Source: CAZGMJ01 sp964526785 (lineage in GTDB: Bacteria > Planctomycetota > Phycisphaerae > Sedimentisphaerales > Anaerobacaceae). Taken from it: a DNA stretch of 64,000 nucleotides. Made by a program: the position numbers and the translations under genes. This document shows, piece after piece, positions 33,683 through 42,653 of this stretch. Under the pieces are notes generated by a model, which ran no database searches, had not been told where the DNA came from, and saw only the letters and a program-made list of their open reading frames with translations. Where the stretch lies: NCBI GenBank assembly GCA_964526785.1, contig CAZGMJ010000001.1, positions 150,592 through 214,591 on the forward strand, in the 5' to 3' direction. Positions within the stretch are counted from its first letter, which is position 1. Every line of letters starts with the position of its first letter.

Positions 33683-35773
33683 TTAGTTTCGAGTTGCGAA
33701 AACCCTTATGCCCGCCCCCCAGCCGTCGCTGAGGCCCGCCGAGTTCCGCGCTTCCGCCCAGAACCAGTACTTCCTGCCGGGCTTCAAGCCATCTACCAGC
33801 AGGCTGAACGATTCGCCTTGTTCGGCGTAGCCTTCCCAGTCAGTGTGACGGATCCACATATCGCCCTCAGTCCAGTAGTAGAACCGGTACCGGCATGTTC
33901 CGCCCCCGGCGTCGACGATTTTGCCCCGCAGTTGCGCTGAATTCGCGCCAATCTCGCTCACAGCCTGCGTCTCAACCGTCGGAACAATGTCCGCGGCTTT
34001 CCCGTACGATATCACCAGCCTGACTTCCGTGCCCGCGGGCGCAGAAGTCCCCGCCGTCGGCCATTGGAAGGCTACCTGCCCGGCCGGAACGCTTGCGAAG
34101 TAATCGTATGAAATCCTGCCCGCTGCATAATCGTGAGACTTCAAAGCCGATTGCGCCCCGCCTTCACTCATGCCCCGAACATCCGGAATGCCCGGATCGC
34201 AGATCTCGAACACGCCGTCGCTCGTATCCATCGTACTCGCATCCGCCGCATCACGTATCTGCATCAGGCACTTGGTCGAGTTAAGAATGCCAGGCGTCCA
34301 GGGGTGGTGCTTGTTCGCGTCGTCATTATCCAGCGTGGCTATATCGTCCCACGTCTGACCGTCATCCACCGAATACGAAAGGACAACGCTGTCCACCGAT
34401 TTGTCCGCACCCCACACGATTTCAGTTGCTTCGCCTCCCAGCAGGCACTCGCCGCCGTTGGGACTGAGCACCTGCACCGGCCCGGTCAGCGTTGTGAACA
34501 TCAGAATTGCTGAATCCGCCTGGCCCTGTGAGTTTCGCACCTCGGCCCAGAATCTATATTCGCAACCGGCCGACAGATCCGTCACCGTCGCACTGAAGGT
34601 GTCTCCCGTCGAGACTTCGCCCGTCCAGTCCGTATGACGGATGAACATCTGCTCATCATCCGTCGTCCAATAGCAGAAGCGGTACTGACAGCCTTCACCC
34701 GCCTCATTGCTCGTGACTTGTCCGCAAAACTGGGCACTTGTCGTGCCGATAGCGGTCGCAGACAAAGCGGTGACGCCAAGATCGAAATCCAGCCGATACA
34801 GGCACTGCACGCCCGTCCCCAGTCTGCCGGAAACAGGCTGCGCCGCACCATCGGCCGCAAATGCGTATACGTAACCATCACCCGACGTCGAACTGCCGTA
34901 GTATGCCCCGGCCTCGCCTCCGGTGCCGATGTAGAGCGTCTCGTCCCCGTCGGCCAACATCGAGATGATGCCTTGAGATGTCGTCCAGACGAGCGCCGTA
35001 TCGTGTGCCCCATCCAATGTCCGCAACCGTCCCTCGTTATCCCCCATGTACAGCGCTCCTCGGAAAGTTTCCAGTTCCCACAGATTGCCGTCCTCATAAC
35101 CGCGCACCTCCGCCCATGTCACCCCGTCGGTCGAACGAAACAACCGCCCCATGAACGCCGCTGCATAGAGCGCATTATCATAGGCTGCGAAGTCATACAC
35201 GCAACTCCCCCACAGGTGCACATCATGGTGTGCTGCCTTGCCGTCATACCGCCCGAACTTGTCCCACCATATATCGCCAAGCTGAATCCACGGGAACTTC
35301 CACACATACATCGCTCGAATCCCGCTCCAGCCGTTCACGTAATCCAGAAACTCGAACGTCTCGGTTTCTTCGTCCAGCACAAAAAGCTTGCCCCCTCGCC
35401 AGGCCGTCCCTGCATAGCATTCTCCCTGCCACTCGATCAGATCGCAGACCTGATTGTCCATCTGCTCGCCGACAAGCGTCCACGTATCGTCATCCTCGTA
35501 TCGCCATACGCCGCCAGCACCGCCCTGCGGATCCGACGTGGACATGGTTGCCGCATACAACCGCCCCTTGAATTCGATCAAATCCAGTACCGCATATCCC
35601 AGAATCGGCGAGATACGCCGCCAGTTCGACCCGCCCGCATAGCTGTAGACGCACCCAGGATTGCTTGTGCCCGCGAAGAGATGGCCCGCAGGTACGTTGT
35701 CCGCCACCGTTGCCGCGCATAGAAGAACCGCAAAAACCACTGCCGAAATCGCTTCCGCCATCCGCATCCTCAT
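33683..35773 (-). CDS. Secreted mosaic protein, paralogue of the 818-residue protein
   Basis: 696 residues, ATG at 35773 after GGAGG. Signal peptide AISAVVFAVLLCAATVADN. Residues 25-320 resemble Kelch/propeller blades (GHLFAGTSNPGCVYSYAGG, RLYAATMSTSDPQGG, ALYAAAFMGRLFRSTDGVTW) and differ from the paralogue. Then come an Fn3-like module (CQYRFCYWTTDDEQMFIRHT), the shared LSPNGGECLLGGE module, a PASTA-like segment (IPDVRGMSEGGAQSALKSHD) and a final Fn3-like module. The shared C-terminal blocks are at 95 percent DNA identity in places. Function unknown. Confidence 0.85.
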   Translation of the reverse strand: MRMRMAEAISAVVFAVLLCAATVADNVPAGHLFAGTSNPGCVYSYAGGSNWRRISPILGYAVLDLIEFKGRLYAATMSTSDPQGGAGGVWRYEDDDTWTLVGEQMDNQVCDLIEWQGECYAGTAWRGGKLFVLDEETETFEFLDYVNGWSGIRAMYVWKFPWIQLGDIWWDKFGRYDGKAAHHDVHLWGSCVYDFAAYDNALYAAAFMGRLFRSTDGVTWAEVRGYEDGNLWELETFRGALYMGDNEGRLRTLDGAHDTALVWTTSQGIISMLADGDETLYIGTGGEAGAYYGSSTSGDGYVYAFAADGAAQPVSGRLGTGVQCLYRLDFDLGVTALSATAIGTTSAQFCGQVTSNEAGEGCQYRFCYWTTDDEQMFIRHTDWTGEVSTGDTFSATVTDLSAGCEYRFWAEVRNSQGQADSAILMFTTLTGPVQVLSPNGGECLLGGEATEIVWGADKSVDSVVLSYSVDDGQTWDDIATLDNDDANKHHPWTPGILNSTKCLMQIRDAADASTMDTSDGVFEICDPGIPDVRGMSEGGAQSALKSHDYAAGRISYDYFASVPAGQVAFQWPTAGTSAPAGTEVRLVISYGKAADIVPTVETQAVSEIGANSAQLRGKIVDAGGGTCRYRFYYWTEGDMWIRHTDWEGYAEQGESFSLLVDGLKPGRKYWFWAEARNSAGLSDGWGAGIRVFATRN
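33725..33849 (+). repeat. Direct repeat copy B2
   Basis: Partner of 30691-30815; encodes the final Fn3-like module of the 696-residue protein. Confidence 0.85.
34178..34468 (+). repeat. Direct repeat copy A2
   Basis: Partner of 31146-31436; encodes the LSPNGGE module of the 696-residue protein. Confidence 0.88.
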
Positions 35774-36037
35774 CGTTCATGCCTCCGTGCAAAAAAAGAT
35801 TCAACTCGCCTCAAGATTACGGACGAAAGGAGCGATTGCCCTGATGCCGGCGTGGGTGAATATCCCTCCGCACGCGCCCGATAATCTCGACCTGTTCGCA
35901 ACCAAAGAAAATGCTATCGCGCGAAACACCGCAAGTCAATAGCGGTTACTACGTATTTGTCGAGATACATATCTCTTGATAATGCAGCTTGTAGGGCGCA
36001 AAAAAATACCGCAATACACAAAAATAACGACAAAACG

Positions 36038-36065
36038 TTGAACTCGCACGAACCGAATATATATT
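36038..36065 (+). promoter_or_regulatory. Sigma70-like promoter for the cysteine-rich protein
   Basis: TTGAAC (36038-36043), 16-base spacer, TATATT (36060-36065) in an AT-rich stretch, about 78 bases upstream of the ATG at 36143. Confidence 0.5.
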
Positions 36066-36086
36066 AGATTGGTAGAGTATAAGCAG

Positions 36087-36108
36087 GCGGTTTTACGTAT
36101 GAAACCGC
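36087..36108 (+). promoter_or_regulatory. Leader hairpin of the cysteine-rich gene
   Basis: Perfect 7-bp stem GCGGTTT / AAACCGC with an 8-base loop in the 5' untranslated region, 35 bases before the ATG. It could affect mRNA stability or translation; no known riboswitch is recognised. Confidence 0.4.
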
Positions 36109-36142
36109 GATGGTACTGTGGTATTTGCATGTGGGGAAACAA

Positions 36143-36544
36143 ATGAGCGCCAAACTATCCAACTCAACACTTCTGATCGCAGTCGTTGCAGCCCTCTTGG
36201 TTGGGGGAGTGCTTTTGGCCAACTATGCGGGCGGCGATTCGGCAGCAAAGTCTGCATGTCCGCTCACAAAGGGCGCCGGTACGGCATGCTCTGCGAGCGG
36301 CGTTTCTGCTTGTGCCGCCGGAGCGAAGCAGGCATGTACGGCTGACAAGGCCTGTCCTATGGACTGCACCAAAGCGTGTTGTGCTGAGGAGTGTCCTGCG
36401 GACTGTACGAAGCCCTGTTGCGCAGAAGGATCTACTTCCTGCAGCGCTGAGAAGGCCTGTCCCGAGGACTGCACCAAGCCGTGCTGTGCCGAAGAGAAAC
36501 CCGCTGGATGTTGCGCCGCTGGTAGTTCATGCCAGGCTCAGTAA
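36143..36544 (+). CDS. Membrane-anchored cysteine-repeat protein, unknown function
   Basis: 133 residues from the ATG at 36143, six bases after GGGGA. One N-terminal TM segment or uncleaved signal (STLLIAVVAALLVGGVLLAN) is followed by about 100 residues with 20 cysteines. A repeat of about 11-15 residues recurs: CPMDCTKACCAEE, CPADCTKPCCAEG, CPEDCTKPCCAEE. The repeat has Cys-Cys pairs with acidic residues between, and resembles metallothionein-like or disulfide-rich designs, but I recognise no family. Export side is inferred from the TM orientation. A terminator follows at 36651. It has its own promoter and a leader hairpin. Confidence 0.8.
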   Translation: MSAKLSNSTLLIAVVAALLVGGVLLANYAGGDSAAKSACPLTKGAGTACSASGVSACAAGAKQACTADKACPMDCTKACCAEECPADCTKPCCAEGSTSCSAEKACPEDCTKPCCAEEKPAGCCAAGSSCQAQ

Positions 36545-36650
36545 CGCAAAAGACTTCGAGCCCAAAATAAAATAATCTGCTGCTTTTGTTAGCGCCCACC
36601 GGTCCGCCAAAATCCGTCCAGTCGGATCGATGCGGCGGGTAACAGAACTA

Positions 36651-36680
36651 TGGGGCCGTCGTATGCGGCCCCAGACTTTT
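36651..36680 (+). terminator. Rho-independent terminator after the cysteine-rich gene
   Basis: Perfect 8-bp stem TGGGGCCG (36651-36658) and CGGCCCCA (36666-36673) with 7-base loop, then GACTTTT. It lies about 106 bases after the stop at 36544. Confidence 0.75.
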
Positions 36681-36828
36681 GCGCACACAATAGTCCGCCC
36701 CCATTTGATATCCTTGTAGCCGCCGCTGCTGCCTTACACCCATCACTGCCTGCCGCTTGTCTCTTGTGAATGTGCCTCAGTCCGGTTATAGTGGCAGGCC
36801 GTGGAATCGGAAATCTCAGGAGCAGACT

Positions 36829-37629
36829 ATGAAGACCAAACTCATCATTGTCGGTGCCGCTGGACGGATGGGCAGGCGTATCGCCGCCCTGACCGTAGAC
36901 TCAGGTGATTTCGACATCGTTGGAGCCGTAGACGTACCCGGACATCCCGATCTTGGCAAAGATGCCGGCACGCTGGCTGGAGCCGGCCCCGTCGGCGTCG
37001 AATTGACCGGAGAATTCCCCCCGATCAAACCGGACGTGGTGATCGACTTCTCGCTCCCGGAAGCGGTGGGCCGAACGGTGGACTATTGTGTTGATAAGGG
37101 GGTGTCGCTTGTCTCAGGCACCACAGGCCTTGGCTCTGCACAGCGAGAAGCTATGCAGAACGCGGCTTCACAGATCGCCGTCATCTACGGCACCAATATG
37201 AGCGTCGGCATGAATGTTCTATTCGCATTAGTCGGCAGGGCGGCCGCCATGCTGGGCGATCAATACGACATCGAAATCATTGAGCAGCACCACCGTTTCA
37301 AGAAGGATGCCCCCAGTGGCAGTGCCTTGACGCTGGCCGAAAACATATGCCGGGCCACCGGACGTGATGTCGAAAACAGTCTCACGCACGGGCGCAGCGG
37401 CGGCAATACTCTCCGCGAGCAGGGCGCCATAGGCATGCACGCCGTCCGAGCGGGCGATATCACCGGTGTCCATTCGGTCATCTATGGTACGCTGGGCGAA
37501 ACGCTTACGCTGGGCCACACGGCCAACAACCGCGATACTTTCGTTCGCGGCGCCCTCCGCGCCGCAAAATGGCTCGCAGACAAACAGCCCGGTGCATACT
37601 CGATGGCCGACGTCCTCGGCATTGAATAG
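36829..37629 (+). CDS. dapB: 4-hydroxy-tetrahydrodipicolinate reductase
   Basis: 266 residues from the ATG at 36829 with AGGAG seven bases upstream; the frame runs further upstream without a plausible start. The NAD(P)H motif VGAAGRMGRR opens the protein; SGTTGLGS and the catalytic/substrate region IIEQHHRFKKDAPSGSALTL are diagnostic. The enzyme reduces the DapA product in lysine and diaminopimelate synthesis. It is convergent with the cytochrome lipoprotein gene, and no other dap gene is close. Confidence 0.95.
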   Translation: MKTKLIIVGAAGRMGRRIAALTVDSGDFDIVGAVDVPGHPDLGKDAGTLAGAGPVGVELTGEFPPIKPDVVIDFSLPEAVGRTVDYCVDKGVSLVSGTTGLGSAQREAMQNAASQIAVIYGTNMSVGMNVLFALVGRAAAMLGDQYDIEIIEQHHRFKKDAPSGSALTLAENICRATGRDVENSLTHGRSGGNTLREQGAIGMHAVRAGDITGVHSVIYGTLGETLTLGHTANNRDTFVRGALRAAKWLADKQPGAYSMADVLGIE

Positions 37630-37674
37630 CCGCTGGATGCATTGATTGCCTTGACCCCGATTGGCGAACGCCTT

Positions 37675-38256
37675 CTACTTCCACTTGCAGCGGCGCACCG
37701 CCAGTCGGTGCTCGCCATGGCAGTCCGTGCATACTTTCTGCTCGTCCCCGGAAGCGAAGACCGCCGCATGCTGCGGCTGATCCGCCGCGATATCCGTGTG
37801 GCACTTCATGCACGATGGATTGATCGTGTCCCTCGGAAACATCCTGTCGGGGGCTGTCCCGTTGCCGCCGGAAGCCCACGATTCATCCGCGATATGCGCG
37901 TCGCTTTCGCCATGGCACGAGGCGCAGCCGATACCCGCCTTCGCATGTGTTACCGCGATAGTCTCCGTCGCGTAGTTGATATGGCAGACGTGGCACCGGC
38001 TGTTATCCGCCCTCTCGTGGCCGGCCGTGTCCACAGGTTCATCTTCAAGTAGCAACGGTTCGTCATCGAGCAACAGCGGTTCCTCTTCCAGCAAAAGGGG
38101 TTCTTCGCTCGCCTCTTCCGCGACCATGGTCTCCTGATCCGCCCCCGATTCTTCACCGGCGTTTTGGGTCGCAGGCGCCTCGGTGGGTTTTGTGGATTCG
38201 CAGCCGGCAATCACCAAAAAGCAAGCCGCTATGAATAAAGCAACAGCATGTTTCAT
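37675..38256 (-). CDS. Tetraheme c-type cytochrome lipoprotein
   Basis: 193 residues from the ATG at 38256. The lipobox is FLVIAGC. Residues about 45-78 are an acidic linker made of a repeated 8-residue unit (EEPLLLEE, EPLLLDDE, EPLLLEDE). Then four CxxCH haem sites follow: CHVCH, CASCH, CMKCH and CTDCH. The arrangement is that of small multihaem cytochromes of electron transfer in the periplasm. It is convergent with dapB and upstream of nothing obvious, so its partner is unknown. It may act in extracellular or anaerobic respiration. Confidence 0.87.
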   Translation of the reverse strand: MKHAVALFIAACFLVIAGCESTKPTEAPATQNAGEESGADQETMVAEEASEEPLLLEEEPLLLDDEPLLLEDEPVDTAGHERADNSRCHVCHINYATETIAVTHAKAGIGCASCHGESDAHIADESWASGGNGTAPDRMFPRDTINPSCMKCHTDIAADQPQHAAVFASGDEQKVCTDCHGEHRLAVRRCKWK

Positions 38257-38341
38257 ACAGCTAAACCTCAGATACGGTACTCGCAGATCACGCAACGCCC
38301 AAACAGATCACGCACAATCGACCGCACCGGCAATCCCTCGA

Positions 38342-39358
38342 TCAGACATATTGCCAGTCTTTCAGCCACTGGTAGTTCGCGGGCAACTTGGCCCAGGCCT
38401 CTGTCGCCGCCGTCTCCAGTTCGGCCGCTTCCTTCATATCGAACTGCCGTCGCTCCTTGACCGCCCGTACCACGTTGTCCACGTGTTCGATGCTGTTCAT
38501 TCCCGGAATCGGTATCACCGTATTCGTGGCGAGAATATAACGGATCGCGAGTCTCGCTCGCTTCATGTTCTCAGCTTTGTCTCCCCCGAACAGAGACCCG
38601 GCCGCAAATGGTTTGATACCGAATGCGCCGACGTCGCACTGCTTAAGCGCATCGAAAACGCTGTCCTTCGGCGCTCTGCGGCTCATTGTCGTAAATGGGA
38701 AGCACACGCAGTCAATCTGCGGGAAATACTCGATCATGAACTCGATCCATCGGCGGTCGTGCGTCGAAAAGCCGACCGATCGGGCCTTGCCCTGTTTCTT
38801 GGCCGTCTCCAGGGCCTCGACAACCTCGCACGCCGTGTTGAACGTATGCCTGCCGCCGGGTTCCAGGCAGGTAATACGCCACAAATCCGTGTATTCCTGG
38901 TTCGAGTCCTTCAGCAGGCCGTCGAGCACGCCCAGCAGTTTCCTGGCACTGCGGAATCCCTCGTTGCGCACTTCATGACCGCAGTGAGAGAGAGCGAGAT
39001 ACATCTTGTCCCGCCGGCCCTTGAGTGCTTTGGAGTCTCGGATGACTTCATGTGCGGTGCAGGCGTCGATATAATTGATGCCGGCGTCGATGCATCGGCT
39101 GACGATCTCGTTGCGTTCCTGCTGATTGCTCCGCGAATGCCCGCCCAGACAAACCGCCGAGACCATCATACCGGTGCTGCCTTGCCTGCGATACTCCATA
39201 TTCGGGTTATAGTTGAGGATTTTCGACGTATCTACATCGCCGCTGTCGGCCGCACGAGTAATTTGTGCCGCAAAAGACCCGAGACCCGCCGCCATGCCCG
39301 CAGCCGTCACCGCGCCGCTGCGCATGAAATCACGTCTTGTTATTCCCGTGTTTTCCAT
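38342..39358 (-). CDS. Tat-exported aldo/keto reductase-like protein, catalytic residues changed
   Basis: 338 residues. TRRDFMRSGAVTAAGMAAG is a Tat signal. The AKR barrel is clear: GSTGMMVSAVCLGGHS, GINYIDACTAHE, GKARSVGFSTHD and PFAAGSLFG, with NTVIPIPGMNSIEHVDN near the end. In the usual motifs the catalytic Tyr of DxAxxY is replaced (DACTAHE), the Lys of the xxTK motif is LALSHC, and the His is TCLE, while the Asp remains. It may be an inactive relative or use another chemistry. No cofactor cluster is seen. It follows the cytochrome gene's start by 86 bases on the same strand. Confidence 0.82.
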   Translation of the reverse strand: MENTGITRRDFMRSGAVTAAGMAAGLGSFAAQITRAADSGDVDTSKILNYNPNMEYRRQGSTGMMVSAVCLGGHSRSNQQERNEIVSRCIDAGINYIDACTAHEVIRDSKALKGRRDKMYLALSHCGHEVRNEGFRSARKLLGVLDGLLKDSNQEYTDLWRITCLEPGGRHTFNTACEVVEALETAKKQGKARSVGFSTHDRRWIEFMIEYFPQIDCVCFPFTTMSRRAPKDSVFDALKQCDVGAFGIKPFAAGSLFGGDKAENMKRARLAIRYILATNTVIPIPGMNSIEHVDNVVRAVKERRQFDMKEAAELETAATEAWAKLPANYQWLKDWQYV

Positions 39359-39454
39359 CTGTGTTCTCCTTTCACCCGATTGCCCGACAGTATGCCCAAT
39401 GTGTCATTTCTGTAATCAGGCTTGTCATGCTGGTTTTCCGAAGACCGAATCCGG

Positions 39455-40213
39455 CTACGGCTTCTCCATCGGCTTGTTGCTCTTCAACTGGAAGATCGTC
39501 TTGACCTCCTCGACTCTCAGAGGTCTGTCGTATATGCGAATATCGTCCAGTGACCCTTCGAAACCGCGCCCGATCGTAACGTCCAGTTCGTCTCCCGTTT
39601 CGATGGGCCATAGGTCCAGCAGGCCGATGTCATGAATTTCTGCGATCTCGCCGTCCAGGTACAGGGTTACGTCGTCATGCAGGTTGGGCAGTTCCGCCTC
39701 GGCTACGACGACGGCCACATGGTGCCACTCGTTGTCGTGCGTTGGTTCGTTCATATAGTAATAACCGCCGTGTGGCGTAATGCCGATCCTGCCCCGGACG
39801 TAGCCAAAGACCCATTTCTTGCCGAACTCGTTCTTCCCCCATGAGATGATTACACCCCTCGGCCGGCCCGTTTTGATCCAGGCCATCGTCGTGCGGGCGT
39901 GTGTGCCCACAACGCCTTTGTATCCTTTGATACCGAGCAGATCGTTCTTGCCGTCCAGCTTCAAAGCCTTGCCCGCCTTGCCGTCGACCGAATTCTCATC
40001 GAACGATGCATCTCCCTCAAGCGTGCCGCTTCGCTTGTATCGAGATGAGTCGGCCGCCTGGATACCTTCGGTCTCGTCGAGTTTCCACCACCCCACAAGA
40101 TTCGGATCTGCATCCAGACTCACTCGCTGGTCTTCGGCCGATGCCGTGCCGCCTGCCAGCAAAGCGCCGATGAGCACAAGCCGGCCCGCAAGGGTCAATC
40201 GATTTGTAAACAT
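39455..40213 (-). CDS. LamG-type exported carbohydrate-binding protein
   Basis: 252 residues from the ATG at 40213, with AGGAG upstream; the longer frame to 40309 lacks one. Signal peptide GRLVLIGALLAGGTASAE. The body is a concanavalin-A-like LamG fold: LVGWWKLDETEGIQAADSS, RTTMAWIKTG, DNEWHHVAVVV, VTLYLDGEIAEIHD and LDDIRIYDRPL. LamG proteins are very abundant in Planctomycetes and bind carbohydrate; here there is no attached enzyme. It is 96 bases upstream of the AKR-like gene on the same strand. Confidence 0.9.
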   Translation of the reverse strand: MFTNRLTLAGRLVLIGALLAGGTASAEDQRVSLDADPNLVGWWKLDETEGIQAADSSRYKRSGTLEGDASFDENSVDGKAGKALKLDGKNDLLGIKGYKGVVGTHARTTMAWIKTGRPRGVIISWGKNEFGKKWVFGYVRGRIGITPHGGYYYMNEPTHDNEWHHVAVVVAEAELPNLHDDVTLYLDGEIAEIHDIGLLDLWPIETGDELDVTIGRGFEGSLDDIRIYDRPLRVEEVKTIFQLKSNKPMEKP

Positions 40214-40373
40214 GCCGTTACTCCTGAGATTCTGACCATGAATGAACATATCGAGACCATCCAGCCCGGTGGCAGTATAACACATTTCGTTCGCATCGTC
40301 CTCCCCCAAAATCGTGTATCTGGCGATTTGCTCCGGCCTTTTCCGTCTTCTAATCCTCTAATGTCCGCACTCA

Positions 40374-41123
40374 CTAATTCGGCCAGTCCACGCCTTTGAT
40401 CCCGTGAATCGTCAGATTGGGATGGGGCAGTCCGTCCCTCGCCGGTCGGATTTCAGTCGCTTTTAGAAATCGTCCCTGCCCGTCCGCAAACAGAAAATTC
40501 CTGCGCCCCTCCCGGTTCCACCACCCCTTTTCCTGCTCGACCGGATAATGATTGCTGAACCATTCACCGATCAGGATCTTCCCGGCAGGTTGGGCAACGT
40601 CTGTCGTTTTCCGGCTGATTGAAGGCTCCAAATTCCTGTACGTATCGCTTGTTGCGGCCATGGCATCGATTTGTGCGGCGCTGTGGTAGAAGGCCATGGA
40701 GTAAGCGTAACTCGTCGATTCGTACGTATGGGGCTCCGTGCGATCCGCCGGACACAACAGCACCGACGGATTGTTCACGTCGATGTGGCCGCCCAGATAG
40801 GGCTCGACGAAAGACCGCCAACCCCGGCCCATCCACAGACAATAGAAAGGTTCAGTCGATATTGGATCATCGGCACACGGATACGCTCCGTCATACGATC
40901 CTGTATACAAATCTACAGCAACGTATATTTGTCGCAAATTGCCCGTACATGCGACTCGCCTGGCGCCCGCTCGCGCCCTGCCCAGAGATGGTATCAGCAC
41001 CGCCAGCAGCAGTGCGATTATCGCAATCACGACCAGTAACTCGACAAGCGTAACACCTGCAGTTCCAAAGCTTCCTGGCTGCCTCCGAGTGGCCTGGTCT
41101 GATGTCCCGCTCTTGCCAGCCAC
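40374..41123 (-). CDS. Prepilin-like type II secretion/pseudopilin G protein
   Basis: 249 residues, GTG start at 41123 overlapping the stop of the upstream gene by one base (TAGTG). The N-terminal GVTLVELLVVIAIIALLLAV is the type IV pilin/pseudopilin helix with the Gly-Val cleavage site and the conserved Glu at position +5. A C-terminal beta region with CPADRTEPHTYES and a WWNREGRRNFLFADGQ ending is the common planctomycete H-X9-DG-like form. Such proteins in this phylum are numerous and mostly not in secretion operons. Overlap with the MerA-like gene suggests co-translation, perhaps accidental. Confidence 0.88.
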   Translation of the reverse strand: MAGKSGTSDQATRRQPGSFGTAGVTLVELLVVIAIIALLLAVLIPSLGRARAGARRVACTGNLRQIYVAVDLYTGSYDGAYPCADDPISTEPFYCLWMGRGWRSFVEPYLGGHIDVNNPSVLLCPADRTEPHTYESTSYAYSMAFYHSAAQIDAMAATSDTYRNLEPSISRKTTDVAQPAGKILIGEWFSNHYPVEQEKGWWNREGRRNFLFADGQGRFLKATEIRPARDGLPHPNLTIHGIKGVDWPN

Positions 41124-42568
41124 TACGCTTCACCTTTGGTCCTGATACGGCGAACCAGACGAACCAGCGGGTTGTTCTGCAGTCGGTCCACATAGCAGCG
41201 TTTGGCAGGCTGACGGACGACGTCTGAATACGACGGATATGCATGAATCACCGATGCGATCCTGCTGAATCGCACCCCCAGCGACTTGGCCAACTGCGCC
41301 TCGTGCATCAACTCGGCTGCGTTGTGCCCCAGAATGTGAATACCCAGCAGCCGCCCTCTCCTGTCGCAGACAAACTTACAGAATCCCTCCTCGGACATTT
41401 CCGTCTTTGCCCGGTCGACATTCTTATATTCCCAGCGATATACGCGCACCGTCTGGCCGTACCGTTCTACCGCCTGCTGCTCGGTCAGCCCCGCATGTGC
41501 GAGCTCGGGATCCGTAAACGTACACCACAGCACATCGTCATATCGCGGCCGTCTCCGCAGCGGCAGCAGGGCGTTCGTAGTTGCGACAATGGCTTCATGT
41601 TCTGCCACGTGCGTGAAAAGATACGGCCCGACCACGTCGCCCGCCGCGTAGATGTTTCGGGCCGTTGTCCGCAGGTGCTTGTCAACGATGATGCCCCGAT
41701 CGCCGACCTTCACGCCCGCCTTCTCAAGCCCGAGACCTTCCAGATTCGGACGCCTGCCCACCGCAACGAACAGCGTGTCCGCCCTGTGCTGCTTGACGCT
41801 CCCGTCGGCCCCCTGGATATCCACCATGATCCTGTTGCCCTCGCCACAACACGCAACCAGTCTGCTTTCCGTCAGGATAACGACACCCTCGCTCCTTAAC
41901 ATTTCCATCAAAGCACCGGCAAGCTCTTCGTCCTCCCTGTTCAGAATCCTGCTCGAACTCTCGATCATCGTGACTGCGACGCCCAGACGATTCAGCGCCG
42001 AGCCGATTTCCGTCCCGATCGGACCTCCCCCGAGCACAATCATACTCGCAGGCAGGCTATCGAGTCCGAAGATCGTCTCATTCGTCAGATAGGGCACCGT
42101 ATCCAGTCCCTCTATAGGCGGGACAAACGGATGCGAGCCCGTGCACACGATGAACCTGTCGGACGAAATCGTCCGCTCGCCCGCCTTAATGCGATGGTTG
42201 TCGATAAACACAGGGCTCTCCAGGATCACATCGATCCCCTCCTCACGCAATACCTCCGGCCGGTGTCCCTGATAGTCCGCCTCGACAACGGCCCGTACGT
42301 GTGCCATGACGCCGTCGGCGTTGAGCCGCATCTCCCCGTCGGCTTTGAGACCGAATTCCTCCAGACGCCTCATGTCATGCGCAACGTGACTTGCCTTGAG
42401 CAGAGTCTTGCTCGGCACGCATCCGAACCACGTACAGTCGCCGCCGATTTTGCGTTTCTCGACGATTGCCGCCTTCTTGCCCAGTCCCAGGGCAAGCTTC
42501 GCCGCTGTCAACCCTGCAGAACCGCCCCCGAGCACAACAATGTCGTAGTCATGTTTCTTCTTTTTCAT
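41123..42568 (-). CDS. MerA-like pyridine nucleotide-disulfide oxidoreductase
   Basis: 481 residues from the ATG at 42568. FAD-binding motif DIVVLGGGSAGLTAAKLA starts the protein, the redox cysteines are in IGGDCTWFGCVPSKTLL, NAD-binding is VLGGGPIGTEIGSAL, and a second FAD motif is YAAGDV. The C-terminal interface motif is HAYPSYSDVV, where mercuric reductases and lipoamide dehydrogenases often have HxxPT. The DCTWFGCVPSK form is that of the subgroup often called mercuric reductase but without mercury resistance genes. It follows the arsenosugar-like genes on the same strand, suggesting a redox role for them. No NmerA metal-binding domain is present. Confidence 0.88.
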   Translation of the reverse strand: MKKKKHDYDIVVLGGGSAGLTAAKLALGLGKKAAIVEKRKIGGDCTWFGCVPSKTLLKASHVAHDMRRLEEFGLKADGEMRLNADGVMAHVRAVVEADYQGHRPEVLREEGIDVILESPVFIDNHRIKAGERTISSDRFIVCTGSHPFVPPIEGLDTVPYLTNETIFGLDSLPASMIVLGGGPIGTEIGSALNRLGVAVTMIESSSRILNREDEELAGALMEMLRSEGVVILTESRLVACCGEGNRIMVDIQGADGSVKQHRADTLFVAVGRRPNLEGLGLEKAGVKVGDRGIIVDKHLRTTARNIYAAGDVVGPYLFTHVAEHEAIVATTNALLPLRRRPRYDDVLWCTFTDPELAHAGLTEQQAVERYGQTVRVYRWEYKNVDRAKTEMSEEGFCKFVCDRRGRLLGIHILGHNAAELMHEAQLAKSLGVRFSRIASVIHAYPSYSDVVRQPAKRCYVDRLQNNPLVRLVRRIRTKGEA

Positions 42569-42653
42569 GATGAGTTTCTTATAGATGACCTTCAAACCGC
42601 CCACAAGAACCACGATCGCTGCAACCGCAGCATGTCTTTCCTCACAGGTCTCT

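Larger units (their letters stand above)
35774..36142. other. Intergenic region upstream of the cysteine-rich gene
   Basis: 369 bases between divergent genes. The left part shows nothing recognised; the right part is AT-rich and holds a promoter (36038-36065) and a leader hairpin (36087-36108), listed separately. Confidence 0.6.
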
